A stretch of 64,000 bases of DNA from Gracilaria gracilis (taxonomy: Eukaryota > Rhodophyta > Florideophyceae > Gracilariales > Gracilariaceae), in the NCBI GenBank assembly GCA_030374805.1, contig JARGSG010000011.1:558001-622000 (forward strand), in the 5' to 3' direction. Below are positions 32,157 to 43,181 of this stretch, one piece after another (the stretch's first letter is position 1; the number at the start of each line of letters is the position of its first letter). The notes beneath the pieces are model-generated. The model worked only from the letters and a program-made list of their open reading frames with translations, had not been told where the DNA came from and did not search any database. A program made the translations under genes and the position numbers.

Positions 32157-32270
32157 CAAATTCCTGGCTTGCTTGGTGTGCGACGGGTTTTGGATCTCCT
32201 CTCCCATGCAAATTCCTGGCTTGCTTGAGGTGCGACAGGTTTTGGGACGGGTTTGGGGGCGGGTTTGGGA
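32157..32270. repeat. 52-bp repeat, TTCCTGGCTTGCTTG...GTGCGAC
   Basis: Two units start at 32161 and 32213. A stray GGTGCGACGGGTT recurs near 32436. It merges into the G-rich array. Confidence 0.6.
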
Positions 32271-32312
32271 TGGGTTTGGGAACGGGTCCGGGGACGAGTT
32301 TGGAGGGCATTC
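32238..32312 (+). repeat. G-rich GGGTTTGGGA array (G-quadruplex candidate)
   Basis: The block carries about seven G3-5 runs separated by 2-5 nt (GGGACGGGTTTGGGGGCGGG...). It resembles an interstitial telomere-like or G4-forming tract. No coding role is visible. Confidence 0.65.
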
Positions 32313-33288
32313 TGGGTCGTAAAACTGCCGTTGTCGTTCCTGATTGATCACTTGACTGCGTGTCGTGGTTCATTCAGGTTGCTAGATTGTATTCTAAGCG
32401 CAAAGTACACGGCAATCGGTCCTGGTCGCTTAAGGTGCGACGGGTTATAGACAGTTTCCCGTTTGTCCGGCCTGTGTGGAGCTAGCGAGCGAGCGAGCGA
32501 GCGTTCCACGAAATCGTTTACTAACTTCCAATGTTTCTTTTGTCACTCGTTTTTGTCTCTGCCTGTCTTTGCGATGAGCAGATACTGGGAGGAGCGCCGA
32601 GGGAAGTTGGATTTGTGGTTGGGAGTTGGACTGACTTTTGTCATGTTTGTGTTTTTTGTACGCACAGGGAAAACTTGCGCTCCAGAGAGAGAGAGAGTAA
32701 ATCACTGGCACATTGTTGCTGAATAGCTCGCGAGTACCCTTGTATATAAACTGCTTTCGTTCGTTCGTATACAAGTAGTTTGAAACGGAGTGTTAGAACA
32801 TGATTGGAATTCCTATAAACGTATCAGACTTTGGGCATTGTACCTCTGTCATTCGAACACTCTTAATCCTCTTCTTCTTTCCCTGTGCAATGGAGGTTGG
32901 TAGCACTTTCTATAAGTTCTTTCGTAGCTTGACACGCGTTAATGGGCACTCCGCAACAGGACTTTGTTCAGTTCTGAGTCAAGAGGAACCGTCTGCTGGG
33001 TACTGGTATTCCACGAGTAAAACATTATTGTAGATCGTGCATCCTTTTACAGAATTCCTGTGACCACGCAAAGGAAATGCAGCCCAAAGGATTCACGTAG
33101 GTACGCCAGAACGAAAGTTCTTAATGCCCGTTTCAGGATATCATGAGTTTACTTCCCTTCCTAAACTCTGAAACATAAAACCACCCAGCCGCCATTCTTC
33201 TACTCGCACATGTTCCCAATGCTGCTCGTCTCTTGAAACACAACACGGCACAATACAAATATCTACCTATATCGCTATTCAATTCAGT

Positions 33289-34462
33289 TTAGTCAAGTAA
33301 TGTGCTATCTGGTGGTTCAACAAAGGCTGCCTTCACAGCACTCACTCCCATTACCCCAGCTACCAGCATCTCATCAGGTGCCGCACATACCACTTTGAAC
33401 GAGTCGTTCTTATGTGACGAAATCGGAGCCACACTCTCAACGCCTCCAACCTTGCCCAACGACTTGCATATCTCATCACTCACATTCGGCCCAATCTCAA
33501 TTCCCACCTTCGTACGAACAATTCTTTCTCTCATTTCACCGGGAAGTTGAGGGTGCGCAACCAAAAGAGAGTGACTCTGTCCAGCCCCCTTCGAACTACT
33601 TTCTGGCCTCCGAGCCGTTGGTGCAATTCGTGCCCGGAACAATCTCGTTACGCAGTTACGCACTTCATTGTCATCTGCCCCGTCAAGCAAGTCCAAAAGA
33701 ATACTGTACAGACTAGGTAGATGTTTCTCAAACTGTTCGTAAGACATTTGCATCATCCCATTCACAATGAAGCAAATCACCGCTGAAAACGCTGTTACTT
33801 CACGTCGCTCTTCCGAATCTGCGTTCAGTTGAGATTCTTCACACGCGTTTATGTAGTTCCGCAGAACACCTTCGCACAGAGCCATTACCTTCTCTTCTGT
33901 CTTTTCTTTGCCCTCCATTCTTTTTGGGTCCAAGTAAAGCCAGAGCAGTAGCCTTAGATAAGCCATCAGACCTTTCGTTTCCTGCATCAGAAGATTTGGA
34001 ACCTGGTTCATAAACCCTGTTCTCCAAAGAGTGAATCGCAGGTCTATGTTCGCATTGAAATTGTGCGCGAACAGGTAACTCAAAGAAAGTGACTCTCCCA
34101 GGCTTAACACGTTTGGAGTGGACAACCCCTTGTAGAAGCACACTACCAATTCCTGAACCAGTTGAATCAGCTGTAACTGAACAACACATTTCGCCCGAAC
34201 AACTTTGAATCGAACACGTTTCGGTTCGCTGTCTTCACTATCTAAAGCCGCTTCTGTCTCTTCATCTGTATTCCCAGTCGTCAATGCGTTGAGTTGCGTT
34301 TCCAGACCGTTGTATGTTTCCATCTGACGAGCTTGGTCGAGTGCCAGAAGTTCTTCTCGCATTAGTTGTAGGACTCAGTAGCATGTCCGACGTATCCTCC
34401 CTGCTTTCTAACGCCCATGCTGACTTCAGGCCATTGCGGCCATTCGACGAAGATTTCATCAT
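33289..34462 (-). pseudogene. C-terminal fragment of a BIG/Sec7-family ARF-GEF
   Basis: The main frame (33289-34362, 357 aa) follows the C-terminal HDS region of BIG-type ARF guanine-nucleotide exchange factors. It has CVVQLQLIQLVQEL, FNANIDLRFTLWRTGF, VPNLLMQETKGLMAYLRLLL, and FEKHLPSLYSILLDLL followed by EVRNCVTRLFRARI. The Sec7 domain and everything N-terminal to these regions are absent. An upstream stop lies 12 nt before the first Met. A short piece in another frame (34462-34262, SAWALESREDTSD) may be the broken continuation. BIG proteins activate ARF at the trans-Golgi. This is therefore a 5'-truncated copy or a broken gene. The window's right end holds the N-terminus of a BIG-type protein in the opposite orientation. 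Confidence 0.7.
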
Positions 34463-35798
34463 CCTTTCAACGGCTTTTTCTGAAGAATAAATATAATGTA
34501 CTTCGGTTGCAACTCCCTACAGCCCATAACCTTACTTGCTTTCGAATCGCTTCGCAATCATGAGCGAAAGGTCATCGAAAGAATCCATGGGTCGATATGG
34601 AGTTTTTCGCCCGTGCTTCGTAGCTACACGTTAATGCTTAAACGCCTCTCTTTCAGCTTTCCACCAATGCGCGCATCATCTCGTTCGAGAGACGACTCTT
34701 GAGGCAACAATTCGGTTCCCTGACTCTTGATCTTCCCTCGTAGTTCTCCATCCCATCTGTGTCGAAGATATCCATTTCGTGTATTGGCACTAGATTAACT
34801 AGACGCAGCATCTCTATGGATGGCACTGGCAAAACGGGAGCGTCTGTCACTGCTACCGGTTCTCCTCTTAGCGGCAAATAATGAAGATAGCCGCGCGTTC
34901 GCGCGTAACCATGGACAAGGAAACTTCTGGATCTATCTAAGCGCCGGCGTCGGGCAGGGAATCGCCTAAACAGGCGACGCTAGCGCAGGAAAAGGCGACA
35001 ATTCCTTTGACACGAGGTCGCGGAAGAACAACGAGGACGACAGCCGAGTTGATCATCAACTCAGCATGATGCCGGTTTGGTGCTCGTTTTGGCGCCAATC
35101 TGCCGGGGAAGAGATGGACGTTGCAAGCCGTAGCCTACACGAAGCTACTGTACCAACCTTTGGGTGAAGTTGCAATTGAAAGCTGCATTGCTGGCTAATC
35201 CACACATACAGGACAGGCAGGAGTTGCATTTGCTTCTTGACCTTCAGTTCGTCTACAAGGGCAAAACATGGTTACGACTCAACGTAAAATGGTCAAAAAT
35301 GGTAGCCATCTTACCCTAAGTAGGACAAAGCCTCCACGAGGATGCAAATGCAAATCTCTCCTTGACAAAAGCAACAGCCGGTTTGCCACAGGTTTTCAGC
35401 TATGTCTTCTGAATGAAAAAGCGTTAAGGACGAACAATTGCTACTTCTGAGCCCATTTAAATTGCTATACAACATCGCATTGAATAAGTGCAATTCCAAG
35501 ATGGTTTGCACTACGTGGATGCCCCGTGACTAACACTCTCCAATAATTCGAAAGACGTACAACTAGACAGCGTCGGACAAGGCGTGCACGAGTATAAGAG
35601 CGCATGCTTCCGAATGGATCGATAATCGGGGAAAAGACAGCGGTCTGGAACTTCTACCATGTGCAGTGTTGTGTGTTTGGGTGTGGTGTGGAACTGGATT
35701 CAAAGCGACGGAGCAAACTTGGGTTTCAACGTGGTAATAACAAGGTGATAGCCGAAAAGAACGAAGAATATGGACATTGTGGGATAGGGGCGGGTACA
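34463..35798. other. Gap with no recognised gene
   Basis: A minus frame at 34653-34877 (74 aa) could be another scrap of the neighbouring ARF-GEF, but this is not supported by any motif. The rest is unassigned. Confidence 0.3.
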
Positions 35799-36588
35799 CC
35801 TGGATCAGGGCCTGGGGCGAAGTTGCAGGGGGAACGACAGTCCTGACCAGATGGGAGGTGATGACCCACTGGCTGGAAAAGTGCGATAGCTCTGGGCCCT
35901 GGTACAGAAGGGGTTTCTGGGGCGATAAGAACCCCCAGAGCCCGGGCGGAGCGGGTTCGGCCCGTGGTCGTGGCCTGGGGGCGGGCAGGGCGACTACTGG
36001 GAAGGGCCTCAACCGATCCCTGGAAGCTGTTTGAGTCCCTGGGGAGGTAATTGCCGCCAGAAGGGGGCTGGGAGGTGGCGTCCCCGGTCCCGGGTTCCCG
36101 TGGAGTTGATCACCATGGGTCCCGAAGGGCGCAGGATAGTGACGATTCCTGGGTCAGAGCCTGGAGCGAAGTCGCAGGGGGAACGGGAGTCCTGACCAGA
36201 TGGGAGGTGATGGCCCACTGGCTGGAAAAGTGCGATAGCTCTAGGTTTTGGTCCAGAAGGGGTTTCTGGGGCGATAAGAACCCCCAGAGCCCGGGCGGAG
36301 CGGGCTCGGCCCGTGGTCGTGGCCTGGGGGCGGGCAGGGCGACTACTGGGAAGGGCCTCAACCGATCCCTGGAAGCTTTCGAGTCCCTGGGGAGGTAACT
36401 GCCGCCAGAAGGGGGCTGGGGGGTGGTGTCTCTGGTCCCGGGTTCCCGTGAGTTGATCACCATGGGGCCCGAAGAACGCGAGGAAGTAACTGCTGCCAGA
36501 AGGGGCTGGGGGGTGGCGTCCCCCGTCCCGGGTTCTCGTGGAGTTGATCACCATGGTGCCCGAAGGGCTCCGGGGAGTGACGACCCCG
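35799..36588. repeat. 349-bp tandem repeat, two copies plus a partial third
   Basis: Units begin at 35799 and 36148 (CCTGG...GCGAAGT.GCAGGGGGAAC). They are more than 90 percent alike by eye, and the shift between matching points is 349 in three places. A 91-bp partial repeat of the unit end follows (36391 versus 36482). Both strands stay open across it, a composition effect. Confidence 0.85.
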
Positions 36589-37848
36589 GTTGCTTCAACT
36601 ACCTAATACAAAACAAGGATTTCTTCATGGGATCACAATTGGTTCTGCGAGGAGGGGGCCGCTGCGGAAATGCGTGAAAGGGGAAGTTACGGAGTCGCCG
36701 GGGAGGAAGGATATTGGTATGTGTTTGGAGAGGCAGATGATGAGGACGAGAGGCGGATCCGTGAACAGATGCGGTTGGCCCCCGGGAGAGAAAACACCTT
36801 TTTCCTACAGTGTAGATGAACAGAGGTTTGTTTTTTCGACCATGTGCGTGCTTTTACCCTAGTGTAGCTTCTTCTGATCTTTAGTTACCATTAGAAAACT
36901 GATAGTATCAATAAAAGGGAAGGGGACCCCTTCGCTTTGTCGTATGTTGTACTCTTGAGAAATGCATTTTGTATCAAAATCCGTGTGCTATGGCTGTTTG
37001 GAAGTGGGACTGATAAGAAGCGATTGGTAAGAAAAGAAGGGCACTGCTTCATTCGTTGTCTGATCGAATCTTTAAGCAAAGGCTGGAAACGTAAAACCAT
37101 GTTGGTGTATGTTTGTTTGGCTTGGCGTGAGATCGCAGGTGCTGTTTATTCTGAGATCTGTGGCGCTGTCGTGAAGCAGAAGCTTGGGCGCAACGATAGG
37201 CCGTGAAAACGCGGCGGGCATGAGGATGTTGTGCGGGCTGCTGAAGCAGATTGTTGATCGAGAGCGCTCATACTCTCCGAAGCCATGGCTTCATCATGCG
37301 CGGACAATCAATGGGGGGGATGTAGCTTTGCGTTGTTTGCGACGCGTCTGAGAAGCAGTTCGGATACCACGCGCGACCTTCGTTGAGAGCGCGAAAGTGT
37401 CATTCAGCACCCTCAAATGCGCATCGGCGCATCAGCGCTGTTGCAGCGCTACAAGTTAGATACGGCCTATCTACAACGAATGAATGTGGTCACTGGCCGC
37501 CTTGACATTGTGAACGAAGGGGTCAAGACGGCAGGGCGGCGGTGATCCTGGATCATGCCAAGTTATGATGATCGCATGCAATGCGTGCGGAACAGGCCAC
37601 GCAGAAGCGGCCAGCGAGGTGCAGCAATGCAAAGACGCAGTTGGTGCTTTACAGTGGTGTCAGCCCGCCCTCAACTCGCGTTAAACGCGCTGCTCGATCA
37701 CACAACAAGAGCTTACCGCTCGTCGCGCTTTAAGTTATCATGGGTAAGTTTTTCAACAGTATCTAATCGGAGCGAAACCTCTTCTTCGTCGTTGCCCCGC
37801 CGGCTTGTCAATCTTGTCCTCCAAGTTCTCATGTTCTCAAACGGTACC
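36589..37848. other. Gap with no recognised gene
   Basis: It lies between the 349-bp repeat and the cupin gene. A plus frame at 36937-37206 (89 aa) has no known domain. A GTAAGT near 37744 could mark a 5' UTR intron of the cupin gene. Confidence 0.3.
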
Positions 37849-38390
37849 ATGCGGGAGACTTCTATCATGAGACAACCTGTGGCGATTGTCACCTTCTTCA
37901 TGGGGCTGGTCATGGGCCTCTACATCAGCCGCGTTCTGTCTGCGTCTCCCCGCGGCTTCGATCATACTGATTCGCCGTTCCACATTTCTACCGTGCCGTT
38001 CTCGGGCGTGTCGCACAATCCGGAGATACAGAAGAGAGTGCTGGCCAGATACTTTCAAATGCCGCATGTGACGCAGGTTGCGAAGGCGTACATTCAACCG
38101 GGGCAGATAGCGTCTGAAAACTGGTGCGTCAACTCCATCGTTTTGTTAATGTTGTCTTTCGAGCTGCGGTGCTGGCTGGTACACTAACTGTGCGTTGTGT
38201 GTTTAACAGGCATGATGATATGGTTGAAATGTTCTTGTTTGTTGCAGGTCATGGCGTGCTAAACCTGGATGGAACCAATTATACTGTGTCTGATGGCTCG
38301 GTTGCATTGGTGTTCCCACCCACCAAACACACCATCTTCAACACCGCCTCCGAGCCGTTGGAGCTCTTCACAATAGCGTCTGTACCGTGA
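37849..38390 (+). CDS. Small membrane-anchored cupin-domain protein (two exons)
   Basis: Exon 1 (37849-38123) and exon 2 (38210-38390) join in frame through ...ASENWHDDMVEMFLF and give about 151 residues. Residues about 10-30 (VAIVTFFMGLVMGLYISRVL) form a signal anchor or signal peptide. The cupin fold follows, with motif 1 HDDMVEMFLFVAGHGVLNLDG and motif 2 GSVALVFPPTKHTIFN. These supply His/Glu and His metal ligands. The intron is 86 nt, with GTGCGT donor, CTAAC branch-like sequence and ACAG acceptor. Upstream ATGs (37555, 37831) are in frame, and I prefer 37849 because it places the hydrophobic segment at the N-terminus. The substrate is unknown. Confidence 0.72.
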
Positions 38391-38776
38391 CAACTTTTCT
38401 CCAACATTACTTGCTTGCCAAAACCCAGCGCTTACTTTACTCATTGGTCCTTTTTTGTCGCCGTAATGTAGTCTCACTTCCTTTCTTGGCTGTTTTTGTA
38501 AAACGTACCAACGATACACGGAAGCGGCGCTTTATCGTTAGCATACATACATCTTGTAGCATGCCATCGGTCCATCCAGTGGTTTCTCAACTTCTTATCT
38601 ACCAACTATCAAAAATACGGCTCGTTTGCAAATGCGCCCGTCTCCAGTACAAGGGTAGTCAAACACCTTCAAATCGCACTTCAAATAATTCTGCAGTCGC
38701 AACCCATCCGCCCCATCGTTTCTATCTACTCGCCGCCCGCCCGCGCCGCTCCCCGCCAATATCCCGCCACGTCGCC

Positions 38777-40915
38777 ATGAGAATCGTCGCCCACAACGGC
38801 CCCAACTGGACGCGAGATTCCCTGGCAACGTCTCCAGAGCACGTGGCAGTCGCCGTTCGGAACACCGTGTTGATCTATTCGCACGACGCCACCTTTCAAA
38901 CAGAGCTGCGAGCGACGGGCGGTCCTTCGCGAATCGCCTCTCTTTCGTTTTGTGACGCGCCTTGTTTGACCTCTTTGTTGGCGGTTGCCAGCCAGGGCGG
39001 CCACGTTCGTATCTTCGATGTGCATGCGCGACGCATTTTTAGAGTGCTTGTCGAGGGAGGGCCCGCTTGTTCTGCGGTGAGGTTTTTGGAGAAGCTGCCG
39101 TTTAGAGTGCTTGTCGTTTCGGATTCTCTGTGTGTGTTTGACATTGTTCAACAGGTTCACGTTGTCGTTCGTAGAGAGTTGCCTTTTAAACATGTATTCT
39201 TGGTGGAGCTCATTCCAAACTTGTCATCGTACATAATCCTGGCGGGTAAACGTGACAAAGGAGCTTGTCTATGTGTTGCTAATCTTTATGATGAAAATGA
39301 TATCCACGTTCTTGTTACGGGGTTTGCGGTTCATGATATCGCCATTCGACATCGACCTCGTCATACCCATCCTTATGTCATGGCTGTCGCGTCCGCAAAG
39401 CTTTCGTACCCAATGTTCTTCACGTCTCAAGACGGAATTCAATGGGTAAAACTCCCAGATGCGAAACCACACGTACCGCAACAAATCCGCACCTTGGATA
39501 GTTATGATAAGCAGAAGAAACCGCTTTGTTCCAAGTTATTGCGCACAGCTGTGTGTTGGGATGTCGATCAGCTTCTGTACACAACCGATACAAGGGGGGC
39601 TATATACGCGTGGCGAGTGGATGATGCATGTCAGATGCGCTTCTTTGCACAGCGACATTATGCTCATTCACGCCAGATCTTTGCCGTCAAGACTGTCACG
39701 AACAACGCCATCTTCTCCATTTCTATGGACCGTACGTTGGCAAAGTGGTGCATCACACATGTTGCACAGCCATGTCTGACGCTTCAGTGGCGTTCATTGC
39801 GCACTCAAGGACCGGTGACGGCGCTTGCAATGTCAAGTCATGGACAGAGTGCGAATGAAGTGTACATTTCGTATTCTAGTGCTTCAAATTCCGTTGCTTG
39901 CGCGAAATGGATTCCAGGTGAGCATCTATTTTCTCTCGTAGCTGAAGCTTGTCCATCTAATCCGGCGTTGGGAAAGAGAAAACGAGAAACCGTGTCATAT
40001 GTCACCACTCCTGATCAACTGTTTGACCAATCTTTCTCTGCTGTGAAAGTGCAGTCTCAGACATTGTTTGTTTTCGGCTTTGCCGAGGGCAAGAGAGGTG
40101 CGTTTTCAATTACTGACGGGAAAGTGAATGTTGGTGCATTGCAAAGCGATCACTCAGCAACATTAAGACAAGCTGTGATTGCGGATGTAGTCAAAAAAAG
40201 CAATAAGAAGACTGAATCTACTAACAAGAATTTTGTCCCGAGTGCGCTAAACGAACGGAGGAAGAATCGAGAAGTTGGCTTAAGTGCCCCAGTGTCGGTG
40301 TTGATGCCAGAGAATGTATTGAAAGATGACACGGTGACTGGTGCTTGCCTTCTCCCGGCCAAGTGTCATGGTGAGGGAGAGCAGATGTGTTTTCTGCTTG
40401 GTTCTGCGAAAGGACGTTTGTACATCCTTTTTGGGGGAACCGAGATTAGGTTACTCTCACAGTCGTTGTCGGTTTCCTCGATTCTTTGTGTTGAATATGA
40501 ACCCACTTCGTCCTTGATTGCTGTGTCTGATACAAATGGGTTACTGATAACGCTCAAGTGGTCCAACACTGCGTTGTCAAATCAAGCGAATGGAATGGAA
40601 CTGCAGGTCGATACCAACAGCATACATCAGTACGAGCTACCTAGCGCAGTTCGGTTCATGCGATGGTCCGAATCTGACCAAAGTGAGCACAGCAATGTAT
40701 TGGTCTCCTCTTATCTCCTGCTCGCGTTGCAGAACGGAGAAACGCTCGTATGGTCATCCGACACAGATGGGCGCCTCAAACGAAGGGCTCAAATACGGGA
40801 GCATCGTGGTCGGGTTAGCGGAGCTGTCTGGTTCGAAAACAGATATATCCTTACAGCAGGTGAGGATGGAACCGTTCGCTTCTGGGAAATGGACCAACTT
40901 CCACAATCCAATTGA
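38777..40915 (+). CDS. WD40-repeat protein
   Basis: The 712-residue single-exon protein starts at ATG 38777, just after GCCGCCAC-type context. The frame is open to 38387 but lacks sensible sequence there. WD-type blades recur, for example SLLAVASQGGHVRIFDV, DQLLYTTDTRGAIYAWRV, NAIFSISMDRTLAKWC, and the terminal GAVWFENRYILTAGEDGTVRFWEM. A basic loop (about 395-510) separates two groups of blades, so two propellers are likely. The N-terminus (HNGPNWTRDSLATSP) and layout recall Gemin5-like and other double-propeller scaffolds, but I would not assign an orthologue. Its likely role is a protein or RNA scaffold. Confidence 0.78.
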   Translation: MRIVAHNGPNWTRDSLATSPEHVAVAVRNTVLIYSHDATFQTELRATGGPSRIASLSFCDAPCLTSLLAVASQGGHVRIFDVHARRIFRVLVEGGPACSAVRFLEKLPFRVLVVSDSLCVFDIVQQVHVVVRRELPFKHVFLVELIPNLSSYIILAGKRDKGACLCVANLYDENDIHVLVTGFAVHDIAIRHRPRHTHPYVMAVASAKLSYPMFFTSQDGIQWVKLPDAKPHVPQQIRTLDSYDKQKKPLCSKLLRTAVCWDVDQLLYTTDTRGAIYAWRVDDACQMRFFAQRHYAHSRQIFAVKTVTNNAIFSISMDRTLAKWCITHVAQPCLTLQWRSLRTQGPVTALAMSSHGQSANEVYISYSSASNSVACAKWIPGEHLFSLVAEACPSNPALGKRKRETVSYVTTPDQLFDQSFSAVKVQSQTLFVFGFAEGKRGAFSITDGKVNVGALQSDHSATLRQAVIADVVKKSNKKTESTNKNFVPSALNERRKNREVGLSAPVSVLMPENVLKDDTVTGACLLPAKCHGEGEQMCFLLGSAKGRLYILFGGTEIRLLSQSLSVSSILCVEYEPTSSLIAVSDTNGLLITLKWSNTALSNQANGMELQVDTNSIHQYELPSAVRFMRWSESDQSEHSNVLVSSYLLLALQNGETLVWSSDTDGRLKRRAQIREHRGRVSGAVWFENRYILTAGEDGTVRFWEMDQLPQSN

Positions 40916-41508
40916 CCCACGGGCTTTGCGCTTCGGCCTTGCTTTCTTGGACACCACACAAGGTGAACTTGCGTTGAGGCACGAATCATTCGTCTCAAAT
41001 GCGCCGCCTCTTTTTGGTGACTTGAAGCCATGTGTCCTAACATTAGAGAGAGCGGTGTTTTTGGGGTCCCAATCGTGCCTGATGAGGTGGGAGTGTGGGT
41101 TATCAGGATCAACGCAATGAATTGTGTTTAAATTTGCATGCAATGCGCATGCATGGTCACGGAGCCTATCGCGACGATGCTTCTCGGTGAGCTGCTGCAT
41201 TTATCAGCATTGGGCTTGCTGACAGATACGTTTCAGCCCATTCCCCTCTCGATTCTTCTGTCCATGAACGCAGTTCGAAAGTGGTCGTGGTGCCTTCGGC
41301 CTCTCAGCTTGCACTGCATCTATGGCCTGACTTGGTCGGCAACAGTATTTGTCAAAACCAGACCACAAGCCGCTTCGCCCATTGGGGACAGAGCTTTTCG
41401 TTCTTTCTTCCTTTTATGCTTTACTACCAAAATCCCGTGAGACGTTTTCTCAGAAATTAGCGCGTTCTTTGCCTTCGTCTATTGTATTTTTTTCTCTACC
41501 CGTCAAGC
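40916..41508. other. Intergenic spacer between WD40 and syntaxin genes
   Basis: Open frames overlapping here (40590-41120 plus, 40754-41200 minus) are shadows or composition effects. No domain was seen. Confidence 0.4.
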
Positions 41509-42762
41509 ATGAAGGACAGGCTTGCAGAGTTAACCGCAGGTTGTGAGATTGAGGCAGAGGTAAGCCAAGGCTGTTTCACTATTTCCATTAGCTTGGTTTG
41601 CTTTAAATATGGTAATCTAACAACGTGTTTGCTGTTCTGTCTTCAGGTTTCTATGGAACAAGTGGACCTAGAGAATGGGCTAGATGAAGAAGCCGAAGCT
41701 GATTTGGTGAAGTTTCGGAAAGAGATGGACATGCTGTCTCAAGCGGTCGATCGCATTCATGAGAACGTCGTTCTGATTGAAGCTCAGTACCAGAATTCAA
41801 TGGATGAAACTATGGGTGCTGATGAGAAGCAACGCGCAGCCAATAAGATCTCCAGGCTTCTTGAAAGAACAGAGCAAACTTCTGATGCAATCCGAAAGCG
41901 TTTGCGAAGGCTAGCCAAGGAGAACAAAGACTACTCCAGTGAGAATCCTGAAAAGGTAGGTGTGCTAAGAATACGGGTTAACACTCACCAGGGCTTGACA
42001 AAGAGGTTTATGGCAGCCATGCAATCTTATGAAGAGGCACAAGAAAAGCATAGAGACCACGTGAGAGGAGCGCTCGAGAGACAACTGCGAAAAATGAACC
42101 CGACTGCTACAGATGAGGAAATTGCAACAGCCTTGCGAAGAGGCGAAACGGAGGCTGTGGTGGACAATTCACCTCTTCTTGTAGAGCTGCCTTTTGAAGA
42201 ACAAGAAAGACTTCGGAATGGCTTGGCTGATCTCCAGTCAAGAAACAACGACATTAGGAAGCTGGAAGAAAACATTATTCAGCTTCATCAGCTCTTTGTG
42301 GATATGCAGATATTAGTGGACGCTCAGGGCGAGCTGCTGAATACTATTGAGTATAACGTGGGCGAAACAAAGGATAAGACCGAGGCTGGATTCCAAGAGC
42401 TGGTCCAAGCAAGGGCGCATCAGAAGTCGGCAACAAAGAAGAAAATGTGTGTGATACTGCTTATTGTTGTGCTACTCGTAGTTATACTCACTCCCGTCTT
42501 GGTCAAATACATTCCTGTGTGGTTCCCGAGTACTCAGCAGGTTGTAGAAAGTCTTCCAGTAGTCGGCGGTGGAGCAGGGGACAACGAAAATGCCACAGCA
42601 AACCCTTCGAATTCAACGAGAGTGGGCACTAGCACAGCAAGGCTTCTTTCATTTCGAACCCAAGAAGAAGAAGAAGAAGAAGAAGAAGAAGAAGGACGGG
42701 CCATGTTATTAATCTCCAGCAGGTCGTTATTACGACTACTGCGGATGAACTTGAAGACCTGA
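41509..42762 (+). CDS. Qa-SNARE, syntaxin (two exons)
   Basis: Exon 1 (41509-41559) encodes MKDRLAELT... and exon 2 starts at 41647. The 87-nt intron (GTAAGC...TTCAG) has no in-frame stop. The spliced protein is about 388 residues. It has an N-terminal Habc three-helix region (about 25-150), a SNARE motif (about 205-265) with ILVDAQGEL holding the zero-layer glutamine, basic KKK and one membrane span (CVILLIVVLLVVILTPVLV, about 282-302). It would drive membrane fusion in the secretory or endosomal pathway. About 85 residues follow the membrane span, including N-glycosylation sites and a poly-Glu run encoded by a GAA microsatellite. Most syntaxins end right after the span. It is convergent with the next gene. 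Confidence 0.9.
   Translation: MKDRLAELTAGCEIEAEVSQGCFTISISLVCFKYGNLTTCLLFCLQVSMEQVDLENGLDEEAEADLVKFRKEMDMLSQAVDRIHENVVLIEAQYQNSMDETMGADEKQRAANKISRLLERTEQTSDAIRKRLRRLAKENKDYSSENPEKVGVLRIRVNTHQGLTKRFMAAMQSYEEAQEKHRDHVRGALERQLRKMNPTATDEEIATALRRGETEAVVDNSPLLVELPFEEQERLRNGLADLQSRNNDIRKLEENIIQLHQLFVDMQILVDAQGELLNTIEYNVGETKDKTEAGFQELVQARAHQKSATKKKMCVILLIVVLLVVILTPVLVKYIPVWFPSTQQVVESLPVVGGGAGDNENATANPSNSTRVGTSTARLLSFRTQEEEEEEEEEEGRAMLLISSRSLLRLLRMNLKT
41560..41646 (+). other. Intron of the syntaxin gene
   Basis: It has a GTAAGCC donor, a pyrimidine-rich 3' end and a TTCAG acceptor. It is 87 nt, a multiple of three, and free of in-frame stops. Retention would add 29 mostly hydrophobic residues. Confidence 0.85.
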
Positions 42763-43181
42763 GCTGCCATAGATCCGAAGGAGAATCTCTCTCTCTCTCT
42801 CTTTTTATTAACACACAAGCCTATCGAAGGAGCATCGTGTGGTCAGTAGTTGTCTGTAGAGACAGGATTGTAGGATGGAAATCCAGTGCATTTTTACATC
42901 CATGATATAACTATGACTATCATATTAACATTACATAAAACTGACTCAAGTGCAGAAGAAAAACTTAAATCGAACATGACCAAGGTTGCTCAGCAATATC
43001 CGGGAATGGATTCAGTGCCGAGTGTCATTGTCCTTTAAGCGTTCTAGGTGTTCGTCTGTGCTTGGAATTTGGGCAATGAAAGTTTGTCTTCACCATGGCA
43101 ACGGAAAGCTTTGTATCGAATTCGAAGCAAACAATCTCAATGACGCCTTGCACTTCGGGGAAACATCTTCATTACGATTCA
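42763..43181. other. Convergent 3' spacer
   Basis: A (CT)n run of about 18 nt follows the syntaxin stop. No gene was seen. Confidence 0.5.

Larger units (their letters stand above)
31627..33288. other. Gap with pyrimidine-rich and low-complexity sequence
   Basis: It holds CT-rich stretches (31840-32140), the repeats listed separately, (GAGC)n near 32482 and (GA)n near 32684. Open frames here follow the composition and are not convincing genes. Confidence 0.4.

Noticed and set aside
36009..36554. 181-residue minus-strand frame over the 349-bp repeat
   Set aside because: Both strands are open through the repeat because it is GC-rich and lacks stops. No domain is present and the peptide simply repeats with the DNA.
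36937..37206. 89-residue plus-strand frame
   Set aside because: No domain, no codon bias, no neighbouring signals. Left unannotated.
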